A DNA stretch of 64,000 nt from Pseudobacteroides cellulosolvens ATCC 35603 = DSM 2933. Lineage in GTDB: Bacteria; Bacillota; Clostridia; Acetivibrionales; DSM-2933. Under the pieces are notes generated by a model that saw only the letters and a program-made list of their open reading frames with translations, was not told where the DNA came from and did not search any database. Both the position numbers and the translations under genes were made by a program. Positions 20,901-27,317 of this stretch are shown here, piece after piece (the stretch's first letter is position 1; the number at the start of each line of letters is the position of its first letter). The DNA lies in NCBI RefSeq assembly GCF_001262605.1, contig NZ_LGTC01000001.1, positions 2,027,501-2,091,500 of the forward strand, written 5' to 3'.

Positions 20901-20916
20901 TTAGATTTCTCTTCAT
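11926..20916 (-). CDS. giant (2996-residue) secreted repeat protein with carboxypeptidase-regulatory-like domains
   Basis: Very large secreted protein, most of it repeated beta-sandwich modules. A signal peptide (MKRNLTKVAVYFLCFVMMFT) is followed by two IPT-like units, a Ser/Pro linker near 230-260, then a long run of CarboxypepD_reg/CnaB-like repeats. Their recurring pattern is 'G.v....G....g.i......g....tdadG.F.i.L..G.Y.i', for example GAFGADYKEYGTGIYKFSVV. Around residues 900-1010 is a module like the copper amine oxidase N-terminal domain (EYVQVRALVDKFNGTINWNS). Late repeats are Trp-rich (KLAWVNIKPYK, WLTIKPANNS). Unlike the two downstream neighbours it has no SLH triplet and I see no sortase motif, so how it is held at the surface is unclear. 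The start follows GAGGAGG. It is the first gene of the minus-strand envelope block. The role is probably an adhesin or S-layer-associated fibre. Confidence 0.85.
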   Translation of the reverse strand: MKRNLTKVAVYFLCFVMMFTSFVYPVQALTYTGNTAVTEVKGLAGDLIIVVEGLGFENLNGAQISASIKEASGMTEIIPTNIGIDSDTILHLELPNTLEPGSYKLMLWADQISLVGDSGKEFQVFPRLKSSYTYDTASGPMIKVENSTYEGYKWTVDSLLDLYLGSKNSNMDLNSFNNANKNISKTAADVIWALPALLSDGTYFVDVKDTSGKLYGHAEFTVGSANTPNPPPMSSEPIQTPMYTSSTPEPSDSSIPGPTISGISFMVQGTNNLGVHGYNLNQLDTNSLTAVITDGNNELGRTVTLENEFDGFRFFFDKAMVLAPGSYYLKVMQGNTPLALPNSGLFNVIPKLAVFPDFITGEGAGQTIQLTNSASSQYTWAAGDLDIKVDLKGPDFNWTATPGNGLTVDDNQLLITTTENLSYPLKGGEYEINVRKVTQNGSVVIGISRIFVGHQQIIGKVVKPEDNTTGIGGGFINVESKAEMRNYIYPVNDDGSFIITNLTQNVEYDITAIAPEDSVYSNSARQLAKYEGQTLNLTFKLTIPQITGTIVDPYNNPAGYAGVDVFKADNTAGGSDWIGYFNGDRLGNFKIGNLLPGNYRIEAGKYGSEYIRSDSFQFTIDDQSNYTGANPQLKLVSPQIKGRIYDKHGLLCQDSHLEGWSTTDYKGFASNNNGGYFYIGKLGPGTYKIKGVSNNGSFAPSKETEIKVDATGIYVNNIPYSYSNYVDLNLTDIQIKGKVYEPGGNNVPATYGRVEVYDNIKNKVAESNINYDGTYALGGLYEGSYTMRAVKYSDNGSFESNTIPVEIQVGNIIKISGLDYVTDTGFDIYLKAKAWQYIDQNKDSKINKNGNLTLKFHGFNGDLTKLSAELGYTPATIKLSSTTSYVDGTTTTGTAVSEVVLPILTDNNKEYVQVRALVDKFNGTINWNSYDGSYSINIGTKSGYLEKDNENLIVINGRSYITLDWFITNMQMDITKGDYIPVVYLSNALVKGQSTDGFVKDIGFTPDTNSTNILNTFTQSIYLTAKVRYAEDTANIVSEVLRRSVELDLAPPSADVFFKGLVHDDVDGKDYYAIHVDFFDQVLLEDIVANKAAYFSLNHNSLPVSPVKLVPEWSEQTTGPVGRAILYFDEVSSGDLFTVHGLKDIVGNTMAKDIIVPVKIFVRVKATFKDGNGNLLPNTSFMYVRTDSLSNTKSAATETGGNSTGLKTEPGMTDFEGVSILDLEQGTYKIYSVNISSPEYKRIQLDVDFEAKPKVGSSEVPLEVIASEKLANVSGMANIQAVLVNNTAPNGYELVFIEKKYLKAPFTGVDEYMLQEAFGKRAMVAADGSFNIYLTPGETGNPREYILLGVRQYQGDQTIILPKNEIKILVEGNQAINLNNGMPIDFVTQEIAVGKLYKNQTEVQGDVKVQIERIGLDYSIPTFKTWADYTGDIKAKLPNGSYRISTISKDGYSDTKTPDGTGATTQSGNSVLYTTNITFTINDGVISNVSGTADINKIVLPAINATVNLVKKGILLTGYADITFMNYNGREIYLHNSNSGRFDFSLAPGTYKIKSISSQESGYVAVENDPKSTLVVGEGFDKTGSNAIVYDFGIGNVFIKVVDDNVNQNSRPNISLNISGQRDEDGTKVYKWGKTDSDGQVSFILKPGKYVIDGFDDGGTWKQVNIPFEVTSADTIEIPKTVLMKISPPNTKLIFKDEAGNLLAGKWVNLKKIKSASEYWDTYMGFNTDINGEYNTNLKLGDYVIEGIQTSKEWKQLNISFIVDENVTSSNPLTKIVVIAAPVLNAILKDESGSAIANTWINLRKVTSLKEQDRYFGFSTDSEGKFSGDLEAGEYIVEGVNIWKANLDGTGFYEWREIKKQFYVVMNTSSKLEMRLTLDGAAVTLLDVSIPKNNFTGYLYKTYESNVGIPFTTQKVNEGSWVDINLVLKQKDVLQTEFDAQPWMYQKWINVKPDGSFSVMLDAAHDYIITEAYVEGVRYDINLTITKEQLNTPDYEFVVVPPKPNVSGTVKGFDDKPVANKGWINFSSPDNTKWEWAEIGADGTFGKNMEAGQQYIIREVTIMSDDNDWNKTQRFQLDKNFIVGEGSQNMVIKPNLKGTIDFGNLFEGTTPQSVSISIRPKLEKDDPNYIEFINNPWKYEKWISVTMSVYGDTGTFYATLDDGTYTINGLSTTLGWQQMNEEFSLSQTTAGNVTYDAALTRYELNINMSANVTGEIYDINGAGISGANLSIERTGDLGQNVVENIEVFNWQDRYFNVNADDAGKFAIKLKDGNYRINGYNTKWTQGANGDWASGQWINLNYVFKVESGVLKNIDDAQESTLPKIVIKPNVKVVVEKIYNAGDWADGYAQGTLTAGQYAKLKLAWVNIKPYKLNGSVYYLDDNDNSNNVWVNTGSDGDGILTLKPGKYKVLDAGGNNFYTRVDKDFDIDVNGNMVDDNTDNFINTQTKTLTVSQQKPNFKGTVYIDKDKSVKLNSGWISVVKGKTGEIDWSKAHWFNVKADGTFEEFLGDSDTGWRIINVSGYKADGSDVWMKTNIALTAQGGIITPDKSGYLNTENTLDITPPIENLTGIVSYKSNSNGQLKQVEGNAWLTIKPANNSANDWTGAFGADYKEYGTGIYKFSVVADPGNYKVVSVGGFDSQTIEYFWYETDLRFTIDADGRIVYNNNIVPALDIAPPLPNVTGTATISGTQAVGKGSISFARFNNQNQQVKIDGTAITADEMAQKYAGDDVHWWFAKWTEIANDGSFGINLPVIDDGGYYKVIDVYGQNGWYRSDAKFSYETVNSINVLNKIDDNNTKMKVETLVISQPGPNVTLNITNAPTASDKAWLEVELNENGNKFIYSFISESKVGSDNNFTFKAKLKNGSYIIKSIGTSTAWNAVDGNGFSVTGTNTFAVDLTSVTSRRELAGQITGVTNSVWVALKQYDAQNVATDTEKWVQTDSAGNFSIKVDINSKWAVTNVKTAEGNKSVKESSIVIKTASTDSTSNWSINVETDLL

Positions 20917-21149
20917 GAAAAATCCTCCTCTTTTTTAATTTGTAAGACCTCTCCTTAATTCTCAACATACAAGTATCATAAAAATTCATAAAGAATCTCT
21001 ATGACCTTCATAACTCTTATATTCACTTATTACCTGAAAATAAAGATCATGTCCGGAATGCAAGATTTCAATTGATAACAACACAATTAATAATTCCGAA
21101 TATATACACCTTTTACAATATGGTGTTTAAAAAGTTTACTTAAATCTAA

Positions 21150-21247
21150 TATAAAAATCAATAAATTTATACATTTGTCTATAACAAATACTGTCAAAGC
21201 ATTTGTTATTTGCTATGTCAAATATAAAATTAACTATGATTTTTATA
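21150..21247. repeat. palindromic intergenic repeat, family C, copy 1
   Basis: A 98-bp element whose arms pair imperfectly. The left arm is TATAAAAATCAATAAATTTA and then ACATTTG; the right arm reads CAAATATAAAATTAAC and then TATGATTTTTATA. The centre has a second inverted pair, ATAACAAAT and ATTTGTTAT. A very similar element of the same length lies at 62488-62586 beside recG. Confidence 0.65.
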
Positions 21248-21316
21248 TTTATTGAAATGCATTATGATTATATAAAAATCAATCAATTTTTTAAATTAAT
21301 ATTGATTTCTATATAG

Positions 21317-21398
21317 ATAAAAAATGATAAACCTTTCACACTCATCTTTCGCAAGTGATTTTGTTACGCTAAGTGTAAGATTATTAACACTTTTAATT
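21317..21398. repeat. palindromic intergenic repeat, family C-related
   Basis: The left arm (ATAAAAAATGATAAACCTTT, CACACT) pairs imperfectly with the right arm (AAGTGTAAGATTATTAACAC, TTTTAAT). The right arm matches the right arm at 26711-26753 and the arms at 63321-63383, so it belongs to a dispersed set. Confidence 0.5.
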
Positions 21399-21578
21399 AA
21401 GAAAAAGAACATAGAAATAATCCAAAAGAAATATAATTGACAAACATCATAATAAAATTATATCAGAAATTATATGACCTATCAATATATTTAATGTTCC
21501 TTTATAGTCCTATTTTTCGTACATAATCTACCACCACATTCCATTATTAACCATAATGTTTTATATGATTATGCTCGA

Positions 21579-21607
21579 TTTAACTATAATAAGATTAATG
21601 CTATAAT
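21579..21607 (+). promoter_or_regulatory. possible sigma-A promoter of the GH44 gene
   Basis: TTTAAC (21579-21584) and TATAAT (21602-21607) are separated by 17 bases, 40 bases ahead of the GH44 start codon. The -10 box is perfect and the -35 box is weak. In DNA this AT-rich, chance matches are common. Confidence 0.35.
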
Positions 21608-21646
21608 TATATTAAAAGTGTACAATTATCTAGAGGGGGTTAAATA

Positions 21647-23743
21647 ATGCTCAAAAAAAAATTAAGTATTTTCGTAGCATTTACACTAATATCGGCTACC
21701 GTGGCAATTCCATACATTCCTGCAAATGCTGCAAATCTCAATATTAATGTAAGTATTGATACTACCCAGGACAAAACACCCATAAGCCAGCTTATATACG
21801 GAGGAAACTGGGATTTCAACGATGCATCAATAACATCAAAAAGACTTGGCGGAAACAGAATGACAGGTTACAACTGGGAAAACAACTTTTCAAGTGCCGG
21901 AAGCGATTGGCAGCATTCAAGTGATACATTTCTATTAAGTAACGGTAACGTACCCAAAGAGCAGTGGTCTCAGCCCGCTTCAGTTATAACAACATTTCAC
22001 GACCAGAACCAGGCAGAAAACATTCCATACTCCTTAGTCACCCTGCAGGCTGCAGGATATGTCTCTGCCGACTCCAAAGGTACTGTTTCTGAAACTGAAG
22101 CAGCACCTTCAGCTCGCTGGAAAGAGGTTAAGTTTAATAAAGGGTCTGACCTATCCCTTACTCCAGACACTACAGATGGCAATGTTTATATGGATGAGCT
22201 GCTTAATTTTCTAACTAATAAATATGGAAGTGCATCGACTCCTATGGGCATTAAAGCTTATGCAATAGATAACGAACCTGCTTTATGGCCACACACACAC
22301 GCAAGAATACATCCAAATCAACCAACCTGTTCAGAAATTCTAAATAAAAACGTAGAACTTTCCAAGGTTGTTAAAAAGCTGGACCCTGCTGCTGAAATTT
22401 ATGGAGCTGTACTCTATGGCTTTGGAGCGTATAATGATTTTCAGACTGCACCGGATTGGGAGTCTGTTAAGGGCAGCTACAAATGGTTTCTTGACTATTA
22501 TCTTGACAATATGAAAAAATCCTCTGATTTAGAAGAAAAAAGACTTCTTGATGTTCTTGACCTCCACTGGTACCCTGAAGCTCAGGGCGGCGGATTAAGA
22601 ATTACAACTAACGATACAGCAAACATAGACTGTAATAAAGCCCGCCTTCAGGCACCACGTACTTTGTGGGATACAACATATAAGGAAGATAGCTGGATTG
22701 CCCAATGGTTCAGTCAATTCCTACCGATCATTCCAAACATTAAGAGCTCTATTGACAAATATTATTCAGGTACCAAACTTGCTTTCACTGAGTATTCCTA
22801 TGGTGCTGACAATCACATAACAGGCGGAATTGCACAAGCGGATGTACTAGGTATCTTCGGTAAATATGGCGTGTATGCTGCAAACATCTGGGGTGGCGGA
22901 CCATATACTGCTTCCGGATTTAATCTCTATAGGAACTATGACACAAAAGGATCTAAATATGGAGATACAAATGTTAAATGTGACACATCTGATATTGCCA
23001 ACAGCTCAGTTTATGCTTCCATTGTCGGAAGCAGTGACAACAAGCTTCATATAGTGGTAATGAACAAAAGCTATGACAGTGCTGCAAACTTTAATTTTAC
23101 AATTAACAGCAAATCGAGCTACAAAACAGGCAGTGTCTGGGGCTTTGATTCCAGCAGTTCAACTATAACACAACGTACAGGTATATCTGCAATAACAGGC
23201 AACAAGTTTACATATACCCTCCCAGCCCTATCAGCTTACCATATTGTCCTTGAAGGCTCACCTGTTGCCCCAACCATATCCTTATCAGGCTACATAAACC
23301 CATCAGTCACCTCTGCCAATCCTTCCATAAAAGCTGGATTCAAGGTTGAAATACCAGGTACGACATTTGGTACAGCTACAGATGGCAGTGGTTTTTTTAA
23401 AATTGATAATGTTCCTTCAAAAACGTCTTCATATAATGTACAGATATCAAAGGCCGGCTATCTCGCAAGGATCATCTCCAATGTCTCAGGAAGTACAAAC
23501 AGCCAGCTTGGTTCAAAGGATGTTTCCCTGGAAATATGGGCTGGTGATGTTCCTATTAACGGAAAGTCAGATGGTGTAATAAACATGACTGATATAGTGG
23601 AGATTGCCAAATGCTTCAACTCTATAAAAGGAGCTCAGGACTTTAATGCCAGCTGTGATTTTAATTTAGATGATGCTATAAACATGTCGGATGTTATAAG
23701 TATAGCAAAGCACTTTAACGCTACATCAGGAAGTTATAAGTAA
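21647..23743 (+). CDS. cellulosomal GH44 endoglucanase/xyloglucanase with X-module and dockerin
   Basis: 698-residue secreted enzyme that would hydrolyse beta-1,4-glucans (cellulose, xyloglucan) as part of a cellulosome. A signal peptide (MLKKKLSIFVAFTLISATVA, cleavage near ANAA) is followed by a GH44 catalytic domain at about 35-540. Diagnostic segments are YGGNWDFNDASI, LGGNRMTGYNWENN and HSSDTF. The acid/base Glu is E210 in AIDNEPALW and the nucleophile is E382 in FTEYSYG. At about 545-635 lies a carboxypeptidase-regulatory-like X module (SGYINPSVTSANPSIKAGFK). The C-terminal dockerin (about 637-698) has two Ca-binding repeats, VINMTDIVEIAKCFN and AINMSDVISIAKHFN, of type II-like character. 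The start follows AGAGGGGG. Its terminator at 23784 separates it from the two-component genes. Confidence 0.93.
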   Translation: MLKKKLSIFVAFTLISATVAIPYIPANAANLNINVSIDTTQDKTPISQLIYGGNWDFNDASITSKRLGGNRMTGYNWENNFSSAGSDWQHSSDTFLLSNGNVPKEQWSQPASVITTFHDQNQAENIPYSLVTLQAAGYVSADSKGTVSETEAAPSARWKEVKFNKGSDLSLTPDTTDGNVYMDELLNFLTNKYGSASTPMGIKAYAIDNEPALWPHTHARIHPNQPTCSEILNKNVELSKVVKKLDPAAEIYGAVLYGFGAYNDFQTAPDWESVKGSYKWFLDYYLDNMKKSSDLEEKRLLDVLDLHWYPEAQGGGLRITTNDTANIDCNKARLQAPRTLWDTTYKEDSWIAQWFSQFLPIIPNIKSSIDKYYSGTKLAFTEYSYGADNHITGGIAQADVLGIFGKYGVYAANIWGGGPYTASGFNLYRNYDTKGSKYGDTNVKCDTSDIANSSVYASIVGSSDNKLHIVVMNKSYDSAANFNFTINSKSSYKTGSVWGFDSSSSTITQRTGISAITGNKFTYTLPALSAYHIVLEGSPVAPTISLSGYINPSVTSANPSIKAGFKVEIPGTTFGTATDGSGFFKIDNVPSKTSSYNVQISKAGYLARIISNVSGSTNSQLGSKDVSLEIWAGDVPINGKSDGVINMTDIVEIAKCFNSIKGAQDFNASCDFNLDDAINMSDVISIAKHFNATSGSYK

Positions 23744-23783
23744 TGTGAGTTTAAGTTCTTAGAAAAGTAGTCCTTTCCCAAGC

Positions 23784-23836
23784 AATAATAAAAGTAGTCC
23801 TGCATGCAGTTAATGCCGGGCTACTTTTATTATTAT
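23784..23836 (+). terminator. intrinsic terminator of the GH44 gene
   Basis: Long stem: AATAATAAAAGTAG with CTACTTTTATTATT, extended inward by TGCAT/ATGC, followed by T-rich sequence. It separates the GH44 transcript from the response regulator. Confidence 0.8.
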
Positions 23837-23928
23837 TTCCCATATTTCGAAACAATTATAATTAAATTATAAAAATGCGACTCAAAATTACCCTCAATGT
23901 TATAATTTATTTATTGAGGTGGGTAATA

Positions 23929-24612
23929 ATGGCTAAAATATTAATTTGTGATGATGAGAGCGGGCTAAGGTCAATTATAAAAAGATATGCTACTTTTGAA
24001 GGCCATGAGGTATTAGAAGCTTGTGATGGTATGCAAGCAGTTGAAATATCACTAAAAGAGCAAATTGATATAATAATAATGGATGTAACGATGCCGGTAA
24101 TGGATGGTTTTTCAGCTGTAAAAAAAATTCGAAAAACAAGTGAAATTCCTATACTTATGCTATCTGCATGTGGTGAGGAGTACAACAAAATTTGCGGCTT
24201 CCAACTTGGTATTGATGATTATGTAGTGAAGCCATTTTCTTCAAAAGAAATAATGATGAGAGTAAACGCAATCCTTAAAAGGACTCAAAAATCTTCAAAG
24301 CCCGACAGGAAGCATAACTATGAGGTTTTCAGAAAAGATGGGTTTGAAGCTGACATGACCGCACATAAAGTTTTTATAGATGGTGTACAGGCAGACATGG
24401 CTCCAAAGGAATATGATTTGCTCTTTTACTTGATTCGCAATAAAAACATTGCTGTCCCTAGAGGAAAACTACTAAACGAGATATGGGGCTATGACTATTA
24501 TGGAGACAGCAGAACCCTCGATACACACATGAAACTGCTAAGACAATCTCTGGGACCGTATGCAGGACTTATAACTACAATTCGCGGTCTTGGATATAGA
24601 TTTGAGGGTTAA
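23929..24612 (+). CDS. OmpR/PhoB-type response regulator
   Basis: 227-residue DNA-binding response regulator, partner of the histidine kinase that starts 3 bases after its stop. The receiver domain (1-115) has the acidic pair D8-D9 (ICDDE), the phospho-acceptor D52 (IIIMDVTMPVMDG), a Ser in the Thr position (MLSACGEEY) and the conserved Lys in DDYVVKPFS. A winged-helix Trans_reg_C domain fills about 130-227 (APKEYDLLFYLIRNKN, YDYYGDSRTLDTHMKLLRQS, TIRGLGYRFEG). I chose the ATG at 23929 because GAGGTGGG lies just upstream; an in-frame ATG at 23875 lacks a ribosome binding site. The stimulus and target genes cannot be read here. The neighbouring GH44 gene has its own terminator and is not clearly a target. 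Confidence 0.93.
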   Translation: MAKILICDDESGLRSIIKRYATFEGHEVLEACDGMQAVEISLKEQIDIIIMDVTMPVMDGFSAVKKIRKTSEIPILMLSACGEEYNKICGFQLGIDDYVVKPFSSKEIMMRVNAILKRTQKSSKPDRKHNYEVFRKDGFEADMTAHKVFIDGVQADMAPKEYDLLFYLIRNKNIAVPRGKLLNEIWGYDYYGDSRTLDTHMKLLRQSLGPYAGLITTIRGLGYRFEG

Positions 24613-24615
24613 TTT

Positions 24616-26078
24616 ATGAAGTTTAATTTAAACAGGCTAAAATTAAAATGGAAAATATTTGCCTATATGATAGGTTTCTGTGCCGTATTATTATTTATTT
24701 TATGGTTGTTTCAGACAGTTTTTATAGATTGGTTTTATAGGAATATCAAAATGATGGAAATAAAGCACAGTACAAAATCCATAACCGATAACATTGATAA
24801 TAAAAATCTTCCTGACATAATCTATAATATAGCTAACAACAAGGATATCTGCATAGAAGTTTTGGACAAAAATAGCAATGTGGTATATTCAGCTGACGTT
24901 ATCCAAGGTTGTGCCATCCATCATATGAATTTTTCAGATAAATTAGAACTGGTTACCAACGCAAATAATAATAATGGAGAGTACTATGATTATATGCCAG
25001 TATTAACTATGGGGCATTTGAATATATTTAAAGGCTTCGAAGGCAAGTTCCCTGAAGTTGAATACAAACCTGTGCAGTCTTTAATTTATGTAAAAATAGT
25101 AAAAAGTTTGTCTGGAAGATCTTTTGCTATTTTTATTAACTCCAACCTCTCTCCCGTAAGCTCAACAGTAAAAACACTTCGGTATCAGCTTTCAATTGTA
25201 ATCTTTATTATGATCGTACTTGCCGTATTACTTGCATTAATCATTGCAAAACATGTATCAAGGCCAATTGAAGAAATCAATAAAAGTGCCAAAGTCCTGG
25301 CAACCGGAAATTATGATACACATTTTGACGGAAAAGGCTTTCGTGAAATAAGTGAGCTCTCGGACACACTAAATACTACATCATCTGAATTAAAAAAGGT
25401 AGAATTACTTCGTCGTGAGCTGATGGCAAATATTTCTCATGACCTGCGAACTCCACTCAGTCTTATCTATGGTTTTGCTGAAATTATGCATGATTTCCCT
25501 GATGAAATCACACAGGAACAGACCAGGATTATCATGGATGAAACAGTTAGACTCACATCCCTTGTTAATGATGTGCTCGACATATCTAAATTAGAATCCG
25601 GAGTGCATAATCTTAAAAAAGTCCCCTTTAATATTACGCAAAGTATAAATGAAACAACCCTGCGAATTGCAGAGTTGGTTAAAAGGGACGGGTATAATTT
25701 TACATTCACCTATGACCGTGAGGTTATTGTTTCAGCTGATGAAGTCAATATAAACCAAGCGTTTTACAACCTATTGGTCAATGCTATTAACTACACAGGT
25801 GATGATAAAACTATAACCATACGGCAAATTTTATCAAAGGAAATCGTAAGGATTGAAGTAGCAGACACAGGTATGGGAATTCCCCGGAGGATCTGCCCTA
25901 TATATGGGATCGTTATTACAAGATAGACAAAAAGCATAAGCGTGCAGTTACAGGTACCGGGTTAGGTCTATCTATTGTGAAAAAAATAATAGAACTGCAT
26001 GGTGGTGAATATGGTGTAGAATCATCACTTGACGGCAATGGCAGCACCTTTTGGTTTAGCCTTAAAACTTTGGAGTAA
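24616..26078 (+). pseudogene. sensor histidine kinase, frame broken near the ATP-lid
   Basis: Membrane sensor kinase paired with the preceding response regulator. The first membrane segment is at about 14-35, an extracytoplasmic sensor region follows to about 190, and the second segment (LSIVIFIMIVLAVLLALIIA) leads into a HAMP domain. HisKA carries the phospho-acceptor H275 in MANISHDLRTPLS. The HATPase N box (QAFYNLLVNAINYT) and G1 box (DTGMGIP) follow. The frame then stops at 25926. Adding one base to the CCCC run at 25877-25882 restores a perfect kinase tail: EDLPYIWDRYYKIDKKHK, then the G2 box GTGLGLSIVKKI and FWFSL, ending at 26078. The intact downstream frame argues for a very recent mutation or a sequencing error. 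The repaired product would be about 487 residues. Confidence 0.85.
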
Positions 26079-26085
26079 ATTTCAC

Positions 26086-26646
26086 CTATATGCAGCTTCC
26101 TCCCGTGATGATTCCTTCAACAATTACCGGACCTGTTGCTCCGGTTAAAGAATTGAATGTACTGATTGCCAATCGTGAGTTTAATATTATTGATGCAGCA
26201 GTGGGAAGTTCTACCCTTGTTGACCATGTTGGCGGATCTTCAGAGGTAGGAAACATCTGATTTCCAAACCCTCCAATATCAGGTATAAATATATCGCCTG
26301 TATACATATTATAGTTACCGAAGAATGTGGGCGACGGCAATGTTGCCATAAAGCTTACCGCTTGCCCTCCTCTAGGAGCAAAGTTTATATATGCCACTCC
26401 CCCAGTACCGAACGGTACACGGCCTTGAGTCTGTAAGGGAATACAACATGGATAAGGAATCAGGCCTGGTACACAAAGAACATCCCCAGGGAATAAGATG
26501 TTTGGGTTTGAGATATGGGGATTATTTACTGCAAGTGCTTCTATTCTTACCCTGAACATTTGTGCAATAGCATAAAATGTATCACCCGGAAGGACTGTAT
26601 ATCTCCCAAGAAATGCAGGGGGACAGTTTTGAGGTACTCTTGGCAT
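26086..26646 (-). CDS. LysM-domain protein, probably spore- or wall-associated
   Basis: 186-residue protein with one N-terminal LysM domain (residues about 15-60: YTVLPGDTFYAIAQMFRVR...PNILFPGDVLCVPG), which binds N-acetylglucosamine-containing glycans. About 120 Gly/Pro-rich residues of unknown fold follow (VPFGTGGVAYINFAPRGG, IPDIGGFGNQMFP). There is no signal peptide. The Cys-containing start MPRVPQNCPPAF resembles clostridial spore-coat LysM proteins, but that is inference. The start at 26646 is used because GGAGGT lies 7 bases upstream; an in-frame ATG at 26661 would contain that site. It converges on the histidine kinase gene with only 7 bases between the stops. Confidence 0.75.
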   Translation of the reverse strand: MPRVPQNCPPAFLGRYTVLPGDTFYAIAQMFRVRIEALAVNNPHISNPNILFPGDVLCVPGLIPYPCCIPLQTQGRVPFGTGGVAYINFAPRGGQAVSFMATLPSPTFFGNYNMYTGDIFIPDIGGFGNQMFPTSEDPPTWSTRVELPTAASIILNSRLAISTFNSLTGATGPVIVEGIITGGSCI

Positions 26647-26710
26647 AAATGCTACCTCCATTACTATTTAAATCTATTACATCTGCTTTTGCAAATATAT
26701 CAAAATCTAT

Positions 26711-26753
26711 TTACTCTGCCAAATGTAAGACTATTATCACTTTTAATATAGTA
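26711..26753. repeat. half-palindrome related to family C elements
   Basis: TTTACTCTGCCAAATGTAAG is shared with the element near recG at 62.55 kb (TCTGCCAAATGTAA), and the following TATTATCACTTTTAATATAG matches the right arm at 63.36 kb including the flank ATAGTATATT. The left arm is degraded. It lies in the promoter region of the LysM gene. Confidence 0.4.
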
Positions 26754-26910
26754 TATTGTAAAAGCAACGATTTTGTTTTCAAATTTCCAAATATGTAATA
26801 TGATACTTTTACAGATAATTAGGGTAAAATAATAATATATATGTTGCAACAATTAAAAACGAAGAACGCTTATTGCAAAATATATAGTAAGAAATGGCAG
26901 GTGATAAATA

Positions 26911-27195
26911 ATGGTTCAATTTACATTACTACTATATATAACGATAATAGGAATAGTCTTTTCAGGCATAGCATTACTTATTTACAAATTCGAGAGAAAC
27001 AGGCCTTTACCAAAATACTTACCTGGTATCATATTATTTTTGGCAGGAGTAATTTTAATAATTAAAGCTAAGTGGTTTTCTGAAGGTATGGAAGGATTGG
27101 GTTATATAATACTTGCTATACTTGCCATAGGCGGAAGTATTATAGCACTTATTGTCCCAGCAGTATTAGATGTATATAAAAAATACCATCAATAA
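26911..27195 (+). CDS. small membrane protein, three predicted membrane segments
   Basis: 94-residue hydrophobic protein with membrane segments at about 4-24, 36-52 and 63-84, joined by short basic loops (KFERNRPLPKY) and ending in VYKKYHQ. It somewhat resembles the YesK-like family of small firmicute membrane proteins, but I cannot be sure. AGGTGAT lies 6 bases upstream of the ATG. Function unknown; no operon partner within 100 bases. Confidence 0.7.
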   Translation: MVQFTLLLYITIIGIVFSGIALLIYKFERNRPLPKYLPGIILFLAGVILIIKAKWFSEGMEGLGYIILAILAIGGSIIALIVPAVLDVYKKYHQ

Positions 27196-27317
27196 TTCTT
27201 GTGAAATTATAAGATTTTTTTGACATGTCTTCAATTGTCTTTAATATATAATAAATTTTATTACAATAAATACCGATAAATTATATTATAAAATACATGG
27301 AGAGGAGCTTTGTAAAC

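Larger units (their letters stand above)
20917..21646. other. 730-bp divergent intergenic region
   Basis: AT-rich region between the minus-strand giant surface gene and the plus-strand GH44 gene. It must hold both promoters. It also contains two palindromic elements (21150-21247 and 21317-21398), listed separately. No coding frame is credible. Confidence 0.6.
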
